55,924 nucleotides of DNA, taken from the NCBI GenBank assembly GCA_030698225.1, contig JAUYNR010000055.1, forward strand, positions 1 to 55,924, written 5' to 3'. Positions 42,991 to 52,889 of this stretch are shown here, one piece after another. Source of the DNA: Oxalobacteraceae bacterium. GTDB lineage: Bacteria > Pseudomonadota > Gammaproteobacteria > Burkholderiales > Burkholderiaceae_D. The notes beneath the pieces were generated by a model that saw nothing but the letters and a program-made list of their open reading frames with translations, was not told the DNA's origin and searched no databases. The translations under genes were made by a program, and so were the position numbers. Positions within the stretch are counted from its first letter, which is position 1; each line of letters starts with the position of its first letter.

Positions 42991-42996
42991 TAATCT
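42991..42996 (+). promoter_or_regulatory. -10 box of the polyol operon
   Basis: TAATCT lies 18 bp after TTGGAG (42967-42972), which is a poor -35 and sits within the second direct repeat. Such a weak -35 is typical of activator-dependent promoters. Confidence 0.45.
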
Positions 42997-43040
42997 TCTC
43001 TCAGCAGTAAAAAAAACTTAAATTAACGGAGACAAACGAC

Positions 43041-44348
43041 ATGAAACTCGCCGCAAAAAGTGCGTTGTGCTTGGGCATACTCGCTGCAGGAAACGTTTTG
43101 GCTGCAACCGACCTGGTGGTTGCAACGGTCAATAACGGCCACATGATCGAGATGCAGAAACTCGGTAAATTCTTTGAAAAAGACAATCCCGACATCAAGC
43201 TGAAATGGGTCACGCTGGAAGAAGCGGTATTGCGCCAGCGCGTCACCGTCGATATCGCCACCAAGAGCGGCCAGTTCGATGTGATGACCATCGGCATGTA
43301 CGAAGCGCCGATCTGGGGCAAGAAGGACTGGCTGGTCGAACTGAAGCCGGATGCCGCCTACGATGTCGATGACATTTTGCCGTCGATCCGCGCCGGTCTG
43401 TCGGTCGGCAGCAAGCTGTATGCAGCGCCGTTCTACGGCGAAAGCTCGATGATCATGTACCGTTCCGATCTGGTGAAAAAGGCCGGCATGACGATTCAGG
43501 ACCGTCCGTCCTGGGATCATATCCGCGCTGTCGCAGCGAAAATCCATGATCCTGCCAACGGCGTCTACGGCATCTGTTTGCGCGGCAAGCCGGGCTGGGG
43601 CGACAACATGGCATTCATCAGCACCATGGCCAATTCGTTCGGCGCGCAATGGTTCGATATGACGTGGAAGCCGCAACTGACCAGCCAGCCGTGGAAGAAT
43701 GCTGCCAATTTTTATGTCAATCTGTTGAAGGATTACGGCCCTCCGGGTTCTTCATCGAACAGCTTTAACGAAATCCTGGCCCTGTTCAACCAGGGCAAAT
43801 GCGGCATCTGGATCGATGCGACGATTGCAGCGTCCTTCGTTTCCGACCCCAAGCAGAGCAAGGTGGCCGACAAGGTAGCTTTCGCGCAATCTCCGATTGC
43901 GACCACGGAGCGCGGCGCAAACTGGTTGTGGGCATGGTCGCTGGCGATTCCGAAAAGCTCGAAAAAGGTGGATGCGGCGCAGAAATTCATCAGCTGGGCC
44001 ACCTCGAAGGAATATATCGCGCTGGTGGCCAAGGAAACCGGCTGGAATACCGTACCGACCGGCACCCGCAAATCGACTTATGCGAATCCGGATTTCCAGA
44101 AGGCCGCTTCCTTCGCCGGGGCTGAGCTAAAGGCGATTTTCTCTGCCGACCCTAATCACAGCACTTTGCCGAAATCTCCTTATGTCGGGGTGCAGTTTGC
44201 TTCGATTCCGGAATTCCAGGCGATTGGCGCGGCGGCCGGACAGCAATTCAGTGCCGCTTTACTGGGCAAGATCAGTGTCGACCAGGCGCTCGAATCTGCA
44301 CAGAAGACAGCGGACCGCGAAATGCGCAAGGGTGGCTACTACAAATAA
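43041..44348 (+). CDS. polyol ABC transporter substrate-binding protein
   Basis: A 435-residue periplasmic binding protein of the family 1 extracellular type, akin to sorbitol/mannitol SmoE receptors. Signal peptide about 1-21 (ending VLA), then ATDLVVATVNNGHMIEMQKL, NPDIKLKWVTLEEAVLRQRV, MTIGMYEAPIWGKKDWLVEL, YAAPFYGESSMIMYRSDLVK, with NGVYGICLRGKPGWGDNMAF near the middle. A GGAG ribosome site precedes ATG 43041. It is the first gene of the importer operon. Confidence 0.9.
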   Translation: MKLAAKSALCLGILAAGNVLAATDLVVATVNNGHMIEMQKLGKFFEKDNPDIKLKWVTLEEAVLRQRVTVDIATKSGQFDVMTIGMYEAPIWGKKDWLVELKPDAAYDVDDILPSIRAGLSVGSKLYAAPFYGESSMIMYRSDLVKKAGMTIQDRPSWDHIRAVAAKIHDPANGVYGICLRGKPGWGDNMAFISTMANSFGAQWFDMTWKPQLTSQPWKNAANFYVNLLKDYGPPGSSSNSFNEILALFNQGKCGIWIDATIAASFVSDPKQSKVADKVAFAQSPIATTERGANWLWAWSLAIPKSSKKVDAAQKFISWATSKEYIALVAKETGWNTVPTGTRKSTYANPDFQKAASFAGAELKAIFSADPNHSTLPKSPYVGVQFASIPEFQAIGAAAGQQFSAALLGKISVDQALESAQKTADREMRKGGYYK

Positions 44349-44435
44349 TCCTGTCTGCCTGAAGGATTGTTCCGATTGACCACGGAGGCCCGGCCGGATG
44401 CTCGGCCGGCCTCCCGCTTATTCTGCGAGAACCCC

Positions 44436-45296
44436 ATGAAACGAATCACGGCACGGCTGCTGCTCACGCCTGCGGTGGCGACATTGTTCGTCTGGATGAT
44501 CGTCCCGCTGGCGATGACCGTCTATTTTTCCCTATTGCGTTACAACCTGCTGGATCCGGGCGAGCATGCTTTTGCCGGACTCGATAATTACCTGTATTTC
44601 TTTACCGACGATGCCTTTTCGCCTGCGGTCAAGAATACGCTGGTGCTGCTGACTTCGGTGATGGGCATCACGGTGGTGGCCGGCGCTGCGCTGGCGCTGC
44701 TGATCAACGAACCGTTTCCCGGCCGCGCGGTGGTCCGCGTGCTGTTGATTGCGCCTTTCTTCGTGATGCCCGCGGTCAATGCGCTGACCTGGAAAAACAT
44801 GATGATGAACCCGATCTACGGGATCTTCTCGCAGATCAGCCAATTCCTCGGCTTGACGCCGATCGACTGGCTGTCGGAATTCCCGCTGTTTTCGATCATC
44901 CTGATCATTTCCTGGCAGTGGCTGCCGTTTGCGTTCCTGATTCTGATGACGGCCTTGCAATCGATGGATCGCGAGCAGCTAGAGGCGGCGCGGATGGACG
45001 GCGCGAACTACCTGCAGCAACTGCGTTACCTGTATATCCCGCATCTGGGGCGCTCGATTGCGGTGGTGGTGATGATCGAGATGATCTTCCTGCTGTCGGT
45101 GTTCGCCGAAATCTATACCACAACCGGCGGCGGTCCGGGTTTCGAGACCACCAATGTCGCCTTCATGATCTTCAAGCACGCACTGGCCAGTTTCGATGTC
45201 GGGGTCGCGTCGGCCGGCGGCCTGTTTGCGGTACTGCTGGCCAATATCGCGGCGATTTTCTTCATCCGCCTGATCGGCAAGAACCTGGATAAATAG
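44436..45296 (+). CDS. polyol ABC transporter permease 1 (SmoF-like)
   Basis: The 286-residue inner-membrane protein has six membrane segments and the BPD-type cytoplasmic loop with EAA motif, EAARMDGANYLQQLRYLYIP (about residues 185-204). It belongs to the sorbitol/mannitol permease subgroup. ATG 44436 is used; the region between the binding protein and here is 87 nt. Cotranscribed with the second permease. Confidence 0.9.
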   Translation: MKRITARLLLTPAVATLFVWMIVPLAMTVYFSLLRYNLLDPGEHAFAGLDNYLYFFTDDAFSPAVKNTLVLLTSVMGITVVAGAALALLINEPFPGRAVVRVLLIAPFFVMPAVNALTWKNMMMNPIYGIFSQISQFLGLTPIDWLSEFPLFSIILIISWQWLPFAFLILMTALQSMDREQLEAARMDGANYLQQLRYLYIPHLGRSIAVVVMIEMIFLLSVFAEIYTTTGGGPGFETTNVAFMIFKHALASFDVGVASAGGLFAVLLANIAAIFFIRLIGKNLDK

Positions 45297-45305
45297 GAGC
45301 CGCAC

Positions 45306-46181
45306 ATGCAAACAATGACACAAACCGCAGCGCCGCTGGCAGTACACACGATAAGCCGCAGCGCCGGATACAGGCTGGCCTTGCTGTTGCGTGCCGGGCT
45401 GGCCTGGCTGCTGGCTCTGCTGCTGTTCTTCCCGATCTTCTGGCTGGGGCTGACCGCGTTCAAGACCGAGTTGCAGGCGATTGCGGTGCCGGCGCAACTG
45501 TTCTTCACGCCGACGCTGGAAAACTTTGCCGAAGTGCAGGCGCGCAGCAATTACCTGCTGTATGCGATGAATTCCATCGTCACCAGCGTGGCATCGACGC
45601 TGATCGGCCTGCTGATCGCCGCGCCGGCCGCGTACTCGATGGCGTTTTCGCCCACCAAACGCTCGAAAGACATTCTGATGTGGATGCTGTCGACCAAGAT
45701 GCTGCCGGCGGTAGGCGTGCTGGTGCCGATCTACGTGCTGTATCAGCAAGCCGGCCTGCTCGATACCCGCTGGGGGCTGACGGTGATTTTCACGCTGTCG
45801 AACCTGCCGATCATGGTCTGGATGCTGTACTCGTATTTCAAGGAAATCCCGCGCGAGATCCTGGAAGCGGCCCGGATGGATGGCGCCACCATCTTCCAGG
45901 AGTTCCGCTATGTGGTGATGCCGCTGTGCATGGGTGGCGTCGCGTCGACCGCCTTGCTGTGCCTGGTGCTGTCGTGGAACGAATCGTTCTGGTCGCTCAA
46001 TCTGGGAGCGGCAAATGCCGGCACGCTGGCTTCGCTGATCGCGTCCTATTCCAGTCCGGAAGGCTTGTTCTGGTCCAAGTTGTCGGCCGCTTCGCTGATG
46101 GCGATTGCGCCGATCATCGTGTTCGGCTGGTTCTGCCAGAAGCAACTGGTGCAAGGGCTGACTTTCGGCGCAGTCAAATGA
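45306..46181 (+). CDS. polyol ABC transporter permease 2 (SmoG-like)
   Basis: A 291-residue permease with an N-terminal cytoplasmic stretch, six membrane segments and the EAA loop LEAARMDGATIFQEFRYVVM. It pairs with the upstream permease, 9 nt away with AGGAG before the start. Two bases after its stop codon begins the 119-bp palindromic element that separates it from the ATPase gene. Confidence 0.9.
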   Translation: MQTMTQTAAPLAVHTISRSAGYRLALLLRAGLAWLLALLLFFPIFWLGLTAFKTELQAIAVPAQLFFTPTLENFAEVQARSNYLLYAMNSIVTSVASTLIGLLIAAPAAYSMAFSPTKRSKDILMWMLSTKMLPAVGVLVPIYVLYQQAGLLDTRWGLTVIFTLSNLPIMVWMLYSYFKEIPREILEAARMDGATIFQEFRYVVMPLCMGGVASTALLCLVLSWNESFWSLNLGAANAGTLASLIASYSSPEGLFWSKLSAASLMAIAPIIVFGWFCQKQLVQGLTFGAVK

Positions 46182-46182
46182 G

Positions 46183-46301
46183 GTCACCTCTAAAAACCTA
46201 CTGCGCGAGCCAATCTCGCATTTGCGATGCTCACCGTACGTTCATACGGCTGCGCTTCTCAATTCGACCTTGGCCCGCTCGCTACGGTTTTTAGAGGTGC
46301 C
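46183..46301. repeat. 119-bp cloverleaf-like palindromic element within the importer operon
   Basis: Ends are perfect 14-bp inverted repeats CACCTCTAAAAACC (46185-46198) and GGTTTTTAGAGGTG (46286-46299). Inside, GCGAGC pairs with GCTCGC to continue the outer stem. Two inner hairpins, TCGCA-TT-TGCGA and CCGTA-N6-TACGG, make a cloverleaf-like shape. No ORF. It may be a MITE-like or REP-like insertion; in RNA it could stabilise upstream mRNA or reduce read-through to the ATPase gene. Confidence 0.75.
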
Positions 46302-46342
46302 TGCAAACGGATTTATTTAGAAAATTCAGAGGACACACCATC

Positions 46343-47383
46343 ATGGCTTTCCTGACATTAAACAATATCGAGAAATATTTCGACACGCACCGCGCGATCA
46401 AGGGCATCAACCTGGAGATCAAGAAGGGTGAATTCATCGTCTTCGTCGGCCCTTCCGGTTGCGGCAAATCGACGCTGCTGCGCCTGATCGCCGGGCTTGA
46501 GCCGGTCAACGGCGGCAGCCTGACGCTTGACGGCAAGGACATCACCAACCTGCCTTCGTCCAAGCGCGACCTGGCAATGGTGTTCCAGTCGTATGCGCTG
46601 TATCCGCACATGACGGTGTTCGAAAACATGTCGTTTGCGCTGAAGCTGGCCGGCGTCGATAAAGCGGTGATCCGCGAGAAGGTCAACAAGGCCGCCGCCA
46701 TCCTGAACCTGACCGAATACCTGGAGCGCACGCCGAAAGTGCTGTCCGGCGGCCAGCGCCAGCGGGTCGCGATTGGCCGCGCGATCGTGCGCGCGCCGAA
46801 GGTATTCCTGTTCGACGAGCCCCTGTCGAACCTGGATGCGGCGTTGCGCGGACAAACCCGGATCGAGATCGCGCGCCTGCACCGGGAGTTGGGCGCGACC
46901 ACGATTTACGTCACCCATGACCAGGTCGAGGCGATGACGCTGGCCGACCGGGTCGTGGTTTTGCGCGACGGCAATATCGAACAGGTCGGTTCGCCGCTGG
47001 AACTGTACGACCACCCGGCGAACCAGTTCGTTGCGCAATTCATCGGCACCCCGAGCATGAATGTATTGCCGATCTCCGGCCTGCCGCGCTTGCCGCAAGC
47101 GGGTCCGGCCTTGCCGGAAGGCGGCTTCATCGGCATCCGCCCCGAATACGTGGAACTGGGCGGCGCATCGGCCGACGGTTACCCGGCCACCGTCGATGTG
47201 GTGGAAGCGCTCGGTGCCGAAACCCTGATCTATTCGACCATGGAAAACGGCTTGCAGATCATCGCGCGACGCAACGAACGCACCGCGCTGCATCCGGGCG
47301 AGCGCATCAGCCTTCTCTTGAACCAGCAGCACATGCATATTTTTGACCCATTGGGCAAAAAAGTGCATGCGGCAGCACGCTAA
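46343..47383 (+). CDS. polyol ABC transporter ATPase (SmoK/MalK-like)
   Basis: The 346-residue ATPase has Walker A GPSGCGKST (about 36-44), Q-loop FQSYALYPHMTV, signature LSGGQRQRVAIGRAIVR, Walker B FLFDEPLSNLD, the His switch VTHDQVEA, and a C-terminal MalK-type TOBE regulatory domain. AGAGGA precedes ATG 46343. It energises the two permeases upstream. The palindromic element before it may lower or uncouple its expression. Confidence 0.93.
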   Translation: MAFLTLNNIEKYFDTHRAIKGINLEIKKGEFIVFVGPSGCGKSTLLRLIAGLEPVNGGSLTLDGKDITNLPSSKRDLAMVFQSYALYPHMTVFENMSFALKLAGVDKAVIREKVNKAAAILNLTEYLERTPKVLSGGQRQRVAIGRAIVRAPKVFLFDEPLSNLDAALRGQTRIEIARLHRELGATTIYVTHDQVEAMTLADRVVVLRDGNIEQVGSPLELYDHPANQFVAQFIGTPSMNVLPISGLPRLPQAGPALPEGGFIGIRPEYVELGGASADGYPATVDVVEALGAETLIYSTMENGLQIIARRNERTALHPGERISLLLNQQHMHIFDPLGKKVHAAAR

Positions 47384-47392
47384 GAAAATTTC

Positions 47393-48790
47393 ATGGCACA
47401 TCTAGACACAGCATCGACGCAGATCATTCTGCATCTCGGCATCGGCGCCTTCCACCGTGCGCATCTGGCCTGGTATCTGAATCGCCTGATCGACAGCGGC
47501 GAAACCGGATGGTCGCTTGCTTCCGGCAATATCCGCCCCGACATGCACCAGCTGTTAAGCGACCTGGCCGAACAGGACGGGCAATATACGCTGGAGACGG
47601 TCACGCCGGCTGGTGTTTTCAGTTACGAGCGTATCCGTTCGATCAGCCAGATCCTGCCGTGGAGCCCGGATCTGGATGCGCTGGTGGCGCTGGGCCGGCG
47701 GCCGGAAACGCGGATCATTTCGTTTACGGTGACCGAGGCCGGGTATTACCTGGACCAGCACCAGCAGCTCGACTTGTCATTCCCGGATCTGCACTCGGAC
47801 CTGAAGGACGGCACCCAACTGACGATTTACGGCGCGATCTGCAGCATATTGCGCGCCCGGCATTTTGACGACGCCGGTGCGGTCACCCTGATGTGCTGCG
47901 ACAACATCCGCAGCAACGGCGACCATTTCAGGGCCGGGCTGATCCATTTTCTGGAACTTCGCGGCGAGACCGACTTGCTGGCCTGGGTAAAGGCCAATAC
48001 CAGCTGCCCGAATGCGATGGTGGACCGGATCACGCCCAGGCCGCCGGCCGAAGTGCAACAACGGGTCAAGGCCGCTACCAGCATAGCCGATGCCTGCGCG
48101 GTGATGGCCGAGGATTTCTGCCAATGGGTGATCGAAGACCATTTCTGCAACGGCCGCCCGCCTTGGGAAAAGGTCGGGGTCGAAATGGTCGCTTCGGTGT
48201 TGCCGTACGAAGAAGCGAAAATCCGCATCCTCAATGCCAGCCACAGCTGCATCGCCTGGGCCGGGGCGCTGCGCGGGCTGGAATACATTCATGAAGGCGT
48301 GGCCGATGCCGCGATCCGGCAGATGGCGTCGGATTACGTCACGCAGGATGTGATCCCCTGCCTGTCGCCCAGCCCGGTCGACTTGGCGCGCTACCGCGAT
48401 ACGGTGCTGGAGCGCTTCAGCAATCCGTACATCAAGGACACGATAGCGCGGGTCGCCGCCGACGGCTTCGCCAAAATCCCGGGCTTCATCGCGCCGACCA
48501 TCGCCGGGCGGCTGGCGCAGCAGCAGTCGTTTGCGTGCAGCGCCGTATTGCCGGCGCTGTTCCTGATTTTTCTGCAGCAGCGCGCCGCCGGCAACATCCG
48601 GTTTGCTTACCAGGACCAGGCGATGGATGAAGCAGCGGTGCGCGCCATGCTGGGCGCGGCCGATGTGGTCCATGCGTTTTGCAGCAGCCCGGTTCTGTGG
48701 GGCGCGCTGGCCGGCAATCCGATGCTGGAGGCGGGCATCCGCGATGCGTATCTTTCACTTCAACAATGGTTAAAAGGAAATTCACAATGA
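47393..48790 (+). CDS. dalD: D-arabinitol 4-dehydrogenase (mannitol dehydrogenase family)
   Basis: A long-chain polyol dehydrogenase that oxidises D-arabinitol to D-xylulose with NAD. The 465-residue sequence matches Klebsiella DalD closely from HLGIGAFHRAHLAWYLNRLI to the C-terminus: IRILNASHSCIAWAGAL, the catalytic Lys-containing KIRILNASH, and NPYIKDTIARVAADGFAKIP. The family also includes MtlK and UxaB-type enzymes, but DalD resemblance and the downstream xylulokinase favour arabinitol. The next gene overlaps its stop by four bases. Confidence 0.88.
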   Translation: MAHLDTASTQIILHLGIGAFHRAHLAWYLNRLIDSGETGWSLASGNIRPDMHQLLSDLAEQDGQYTLETVTPAGVFSYERIRSISQILPWSPDLDALVALGRRPETRIISFTVTEAGYYLDQHQQLDLSFPDLHSDLKDGTQLTIYGAICSILRARHFDDAGAVTLMCCDNIRSNGDHFRAGLIHFLELRGETDLLAWVKANTSCPNAMVDRITPRPPAEVQQRVKAATSIADACAVMAEDFCQWVIEDHFCNGRPPWEKVGVEMVASVLPYEEAKIRILNASHSCIAWAGALRGLEYIHEGVADAAIRQMASDYVTQDVIPCLSPSPVDLARYRDTVLERFSNPYIKDTIARVAADGFAKIPGFIAPTIAGRLAQQQSFACSAVLPALFLIFLQQRAAGNIRFAYQDQAMDEAAVRAMLGAADVVHAFCSSPVLWGALAGNPMLEAGIRDAYLSLQQWLKGNSQ

Positions 48791-49578
48791 CAAGCCTTGC
48801 TCGTCTTCAAGACAAACACGCGATACTGACTGGCGCAGGCGGCGGGATCGGATTGGCCGTCGCGGCTGCTTACCTGAATGAAGGGGCGCGCTGTACGGTG
48901 GCCGATATTTCCGCCGCACCATCGGCCGAGCTGGCGGCGCTGATGGCGCGCTATCCGCAGACGCTGATCTATGTCGCCACCGACATCACCAAATCGTCTT
49001 CGGTCGAACAATTGATCGCGCGCGCCAGCCAAACATTCGGGCCGGTGCATGTGCTGTTCAACAATGCGGCGGTATTCGATATGGCGCCGCTGCTGGAGTC
49101 GGACGAGGCGATGTACGACCGGCTGTTCGACGTCAACGTCAAAGGCATGTTCTTCACGATGCAAAAGGTGCTGGCGCAGATGGCCGGCCTGGGCACCCGC
49201 GGCGCGGTGATCAATATGGCGTCGCAGGCGGGGCGGCGCGGCGAAGCGCTGGTGTCGCACTATTGCGCGACCAAGGCGGCCGTCATCAGCTACACCCAGT
49301 CCGCCGCGCTGGCGATGGCGCCCGCAGGCATTCGGGTGAATGCGATTGCGCCGGGCGTGGTCGATACCCCGATGTGGGGCCATGTCGATGCGCTGTTTGC
49401 GCGCTATGAAGGCTTGCAGGCGGGGGAAAAGAAAATTGCGGTCGGCCACGCAGTGCCGCTGGGCCGCATGGGGCATCCGGACGAAATCGCCGGCGCAGCC
49501 ATCTTCCTTGCCAGCGCGGAATCCGCCTACATCACGGCCCAGACGCTGAATGTGGATGGTGGTAATGTCATGAGCTAA
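48787..49578 (+). CDS. SDR-family polyol dehydrogenase (SmoS-like)
   Basis: The 263-residue SDR has the cofactor motif TGAGGGIG (about 12-19), NNAAVF, the catalytic Ser in NMASQAG and Tyr-Lys in YCATK, and a VNAIAPGVVDTPMW loop. It resembles L-iditol/sorbitol dehydrogenases (SmoS) of this importer type. Its ATG overlaps the dalD stop codon, giving translational coupling. It likely oxidises a second polyol taken up by the same importer, but its substrate is uncertain. Confidence 0.82.
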   Translation: MTSLARLQDKHAILTGAGGGIGLAVAAAYLNEGARCTVADISAAPSAELAALMARYPQTLIYVATDITKSSSVEQLIARASQTFGPVHVLFNNAAVFDMAPLLESDEAMYDRLFDVNVKGMFFTMQKVLAQMAGLGTRGAVINMASQAGRRGEALVSHYCATKAAVISYTQSAALAMAPAGIRVNAIAPGVVDTPMWGHVDALFARYEGLQAGEKKIAVGHAVPLGRMGHPDEIAGAAIFLASAESAYITAQTLNVDGGNVMS

Positions 49579-49607
49579 ATGACGCACACAATGAATCCAT
49601 ATCGGCC

Positions 49608-50486
49608 ATGAAAACTACTTCCCGTACTCCGGAGCTTGAACACTGTGAATTCAGTGGATTTTTGCGCTTTCTGGAGCACGGCGCGCCGGACCCGCTGATC
49701 CGCTGGCACTACCACGATTCTTACGAATTGCATTTCATTATCAAAAGCAGCGGAAAGCTGTTCGTCGGCGACTATATCGGCGATTTTTCGCCTGGCAATC
49801 TGGTGTTGACCGGGCCGCGCTTGCCGCACAACTGGGTTTCCACCAATATCCCCGAAGAGGGGATTCCGGCGCGCGACATGGCGATCCAGTTCGGCCATGC
49901 GCCGCTGGAATCGGCTGCGAAATACATTCCGGAGCTGCGCGAAATCATGCCCTTGCTGGAGCGTGCGAAGTACGGGATCGAGTTCTTCAATATCAGTGAA
50001 CAGGCGGAGCAGGATTTTTACCGGATACGGGATGCGAAAGATGTGAGCCGGTTTGCAAATTTCCTGACGCTGCTCGGCGTGCTGGCGAGAAGCACCAGCT
50101 ACCGCCTGTTGTCGAGCGCGCAAATGCAATCGTTCGACGACGACACCTCGCTGGCGCAAATCAATACGGTGTTTACCTACATCACCGATAACTACAGCGA
50201 CCCGATCTCCGCCGACATGCTGTCGGCCAAACTGGGCATGTCGCCGACCAAGTTTTCGCGGTTTTTCCGCAAGGCCACCGGCAACAGCTTCACCGATTTC
50301 GTCAACCATATCCGCATCAACAAGGCATGCCAGTTGCTGATGAATACCGACAAATACGTGACCAACATCTGTTACGACGTCGGCTTCAACAATGTGGCGA
50401 ACTTCAACCGGCGCTTTCTGGAAATAAAAGGCATCACGCCGAAGGAATTCAGGTCGCAGGCGGAAGGGCGGTTCGGCAGCGAATGA
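49608..50486 (+). CDS. AraC-family regulator 1 of the polyol cluster
   Basis: A 292-residue activator with an N-terminal cupin (RWHYHDSYELHFIIKSSGKL, PGNLVLTGPRLPHNWV) and a C-terminal AraC HTH pair (MLSAKLGMSPTKFSRFFRKA, NICYDVGFNNVANFNRRFLE). It lies 29 nt after the SDR gene in the operon and is the best candidate for binding the repeats at 42942-42972. The effector may be a polyol or xylulose. Confidence 0.87.
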   Translation: MKTTSRTPELEHCEFSGFLRFLEHGAPDPLIRWHYHDSYELHFIIKSSGKLFVGDYIGDFSPGNLVLTGPRLPHNWVSTNIPEEGIPARDMAIQFGHAPLESAAKYIPELREIMPLLERAKYGIEFFNISEQAEQDFYRIRDAKDVSRFANFLTLLGVLARSTSYRLLSSAQMQSFDDDTSLAQINTVFTYITDNYSDPISADMLSAKLGMSPTKFSRFFRKATGNSFTDFVNHIRINKACQLLMNTDKYVTNICYDVGFNNVANFNRRFLEIKGITPKEFRSQAEGRFGSE

Positions 50487-50502
50487 TGCTTATGATCGAT
50501 GC

Positions 50503-51366
50503 TTATTCACGGGCGGCGAATCGCCTGCGGAACTCGAGCGGCGTTGTCCCTTTTGCCGCACGAAACTGGCGCGTGAAGTAGCTCGGGTGGCGATAGCCGG
50601 CCTCTGCCGCAATCAGCGCAACCGGCCTGTCGCTCTCGAGCAGCAGGGAACAGGCGCGACCGATGCGCAGTTGCAGCAGATAATCGCTGACGCTCATGCG
50701 GGTGCAGCACTTGAAGAAGCGCTGCAGCTGACTCTCGCTCATGGCCGCGATTCCGGCCAGGGCCGCCAACCGGACCGGCCTGCCATAGTACGCATGCAGG
50801 TAGGTCAGCACGCGATCGAGCCGCTCCCGATCCCGCACGCTGGCGGCGGTAACGAAACCTTGCAGGGCCAGCGTCTGGCGGCCCGCATCGTTGGCCAGTA
50901 ACAGCAGCACCTCAAGCAAGCCCAGCCAGCGCATGGCCGGGGCCGCGTCAACCAGCGCTAGCAATCTCGAACGCGCTGCGCTGCATGCCGGGTCGGAAAA
51001 AGCCAGCCCGCGCGCCGACTCCGCCAGCATCGCGCCTAGCGGCGCCAGCTCCGGATTGTGTCCGATCAGCCCTTGCACCCATTCGGCAGTAAACCAGATC
51101 ACCAGCGCGCGGTGCGGCCGAGCGGGGTCGGCCGCCGCGCGGGATTGCCACGCATGCGGCAGGTTCGGCCCCACCAGGATCATGTCGCCGTCGCCATAAC
51201 TCGCGACATGGTCGCCGATGAAGCGTTCGCCGATGCTGTTGAGCGTCAGTGTCAGTTCGAACTCGGGATGATAGTGCCAGTTGAAAGGGAATTCCGGCAG
51301 GCGGCGATCAAACAGATCCCATGAAAATCCGGCCGGGACAGTGACTTTTTCGTAGTAGGGGCGCAT
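50503..51366 (-). CDS. AraC-family regulator 2 of the polyol cluster
   Basis: A 287-residue protein of the same cupin-HTH layout as regulator 1 (NWHYHPEFELTLTLNSIGER, GDGDMILVGPNLPHAWQ; HTH AALAGIAAMSESQLQRFFKC and ALIAAEAGYRHPSYFTRQFR). It is convergent with regulator 1 (16 nt) and divergent from the anhydrofructose reductase-like gene. It may regulate that gene or compete with regulator 1; a paralogous pair acting on one cluster is unusual. Confidence 0.86.
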   Translation of the reverse strand: MRPYYEKVTVPAGFSWDLFDRRLPEFPFNWHYHPEFELTLTLNSIGERFIGDHVASYGDGDMILVGPNLPHAWQSRAAADPARPHRALVIWFTAEWVQGLIGHNPELAPLGAMLAESARGLAFSDPACSAARSRLLALVDAAPAMRWLGLLEVLLLLANDAGRQTLALQGFVTAASVRDRERLDRVLTYLHAYYGRPVRLAALAGIAAMSESQLQRFFKCCTRMSVSDYLLQLRIGRACSLLLESDRPVALIAAEAGYRHPSYFTRQFRAAKGTTPLEFRRRFAARE

Positions 51367-51369
51367 GCG

Positions 51370-51389
51370 AAAATTGTACGATCAATTTT
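51370..51389. promoter_or_regulatory. AT-rich inverted repeat in the regulator 2/afr control region
   Basis: AAAATTG (51370-51376) and CAATTTT (51383-51389) form a 7-bp dyad with six bases between, just before the regulator 2 start codon. TATACT (51465-51470) toward afr may be a -10 box. The dyad could be an autoregulatory operator. Confidence 0.4.
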
Positions 51390-51441
51390 AAAAAATTCCC
51401 ACCATTTGCGGTAATAGTGACAAAACAAGCCGTATTGATGA

Positions 51442-52524
<1,083 letters not shown>

Positions 52525-52889
52525 ACCAAGCGGCGGCGCAGTCACTGAGCGTCGAACTGCATATTCATAGCCGCACGCATTTTTTGATGTTTTGCACAGC
52601 AACGGAGAAAGCTTGATGCCCGAAGATGACCAGGCGCTGTTGGCGCAACTGCTGGAGCAGGAGCGAACTATTCAGTTCGAGGAATTCAGCAGCCGGATGG
52701 CGCTCGATAAGTGAAAAAAAGTATCGGTAATCGTGCAGTTCGCGGCTAGTGCGGCACACAGCGGGCAACTAGACTGGGTTGCATGCACCGGGGCCGCGCG
52801 ATCCGCTTGATATGCCTGAGCAGGGACTATCCCCGGCAAGCGCAAGACTGCCTTCGCGTCTTTTTCCCGTCACCTTGCCCATCGTCACC
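52525..52889. other. gap between afr and transaldolase
   Basis: The 365-bp stretch holds the small ORF at 52616-52714 and otherwise no recognised promoter, repeat or terminator. The last 100 bases lead to the transaldolase ATG without a visible ribosome site. Confidence 0.35.
52616..52714 (+). CDS. 32-residue ORF, possible remnant of an HbpS/UPF0303-type gene
   Basis: ATG 52616 has a good ribosome site (GGAG at 52604-52607, eight bases away) and encodes 32 residues ending at TGA 52712. The stretch LLAQLLEQERTIQFEEFSSR resembles the first helix of HbpS/UPF0303 proteins, which are often encoded near sugar or glycolate genes. After the stop the frame does not continue recognisably. It may be a decayed gene start or a short real peptide; low confidence. 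Confidence 0.35.
   Translation: MPEDDQALLAQLLEQERTIQFEEFSSRMALDK

Noticed and set aside
46183..46301. tRNA gene because of the cloverleaf-like shape
   Set aside because: Too long, no TTCGA-type T loop, no anticodon arm and no CCA-proximal acceptor stem.
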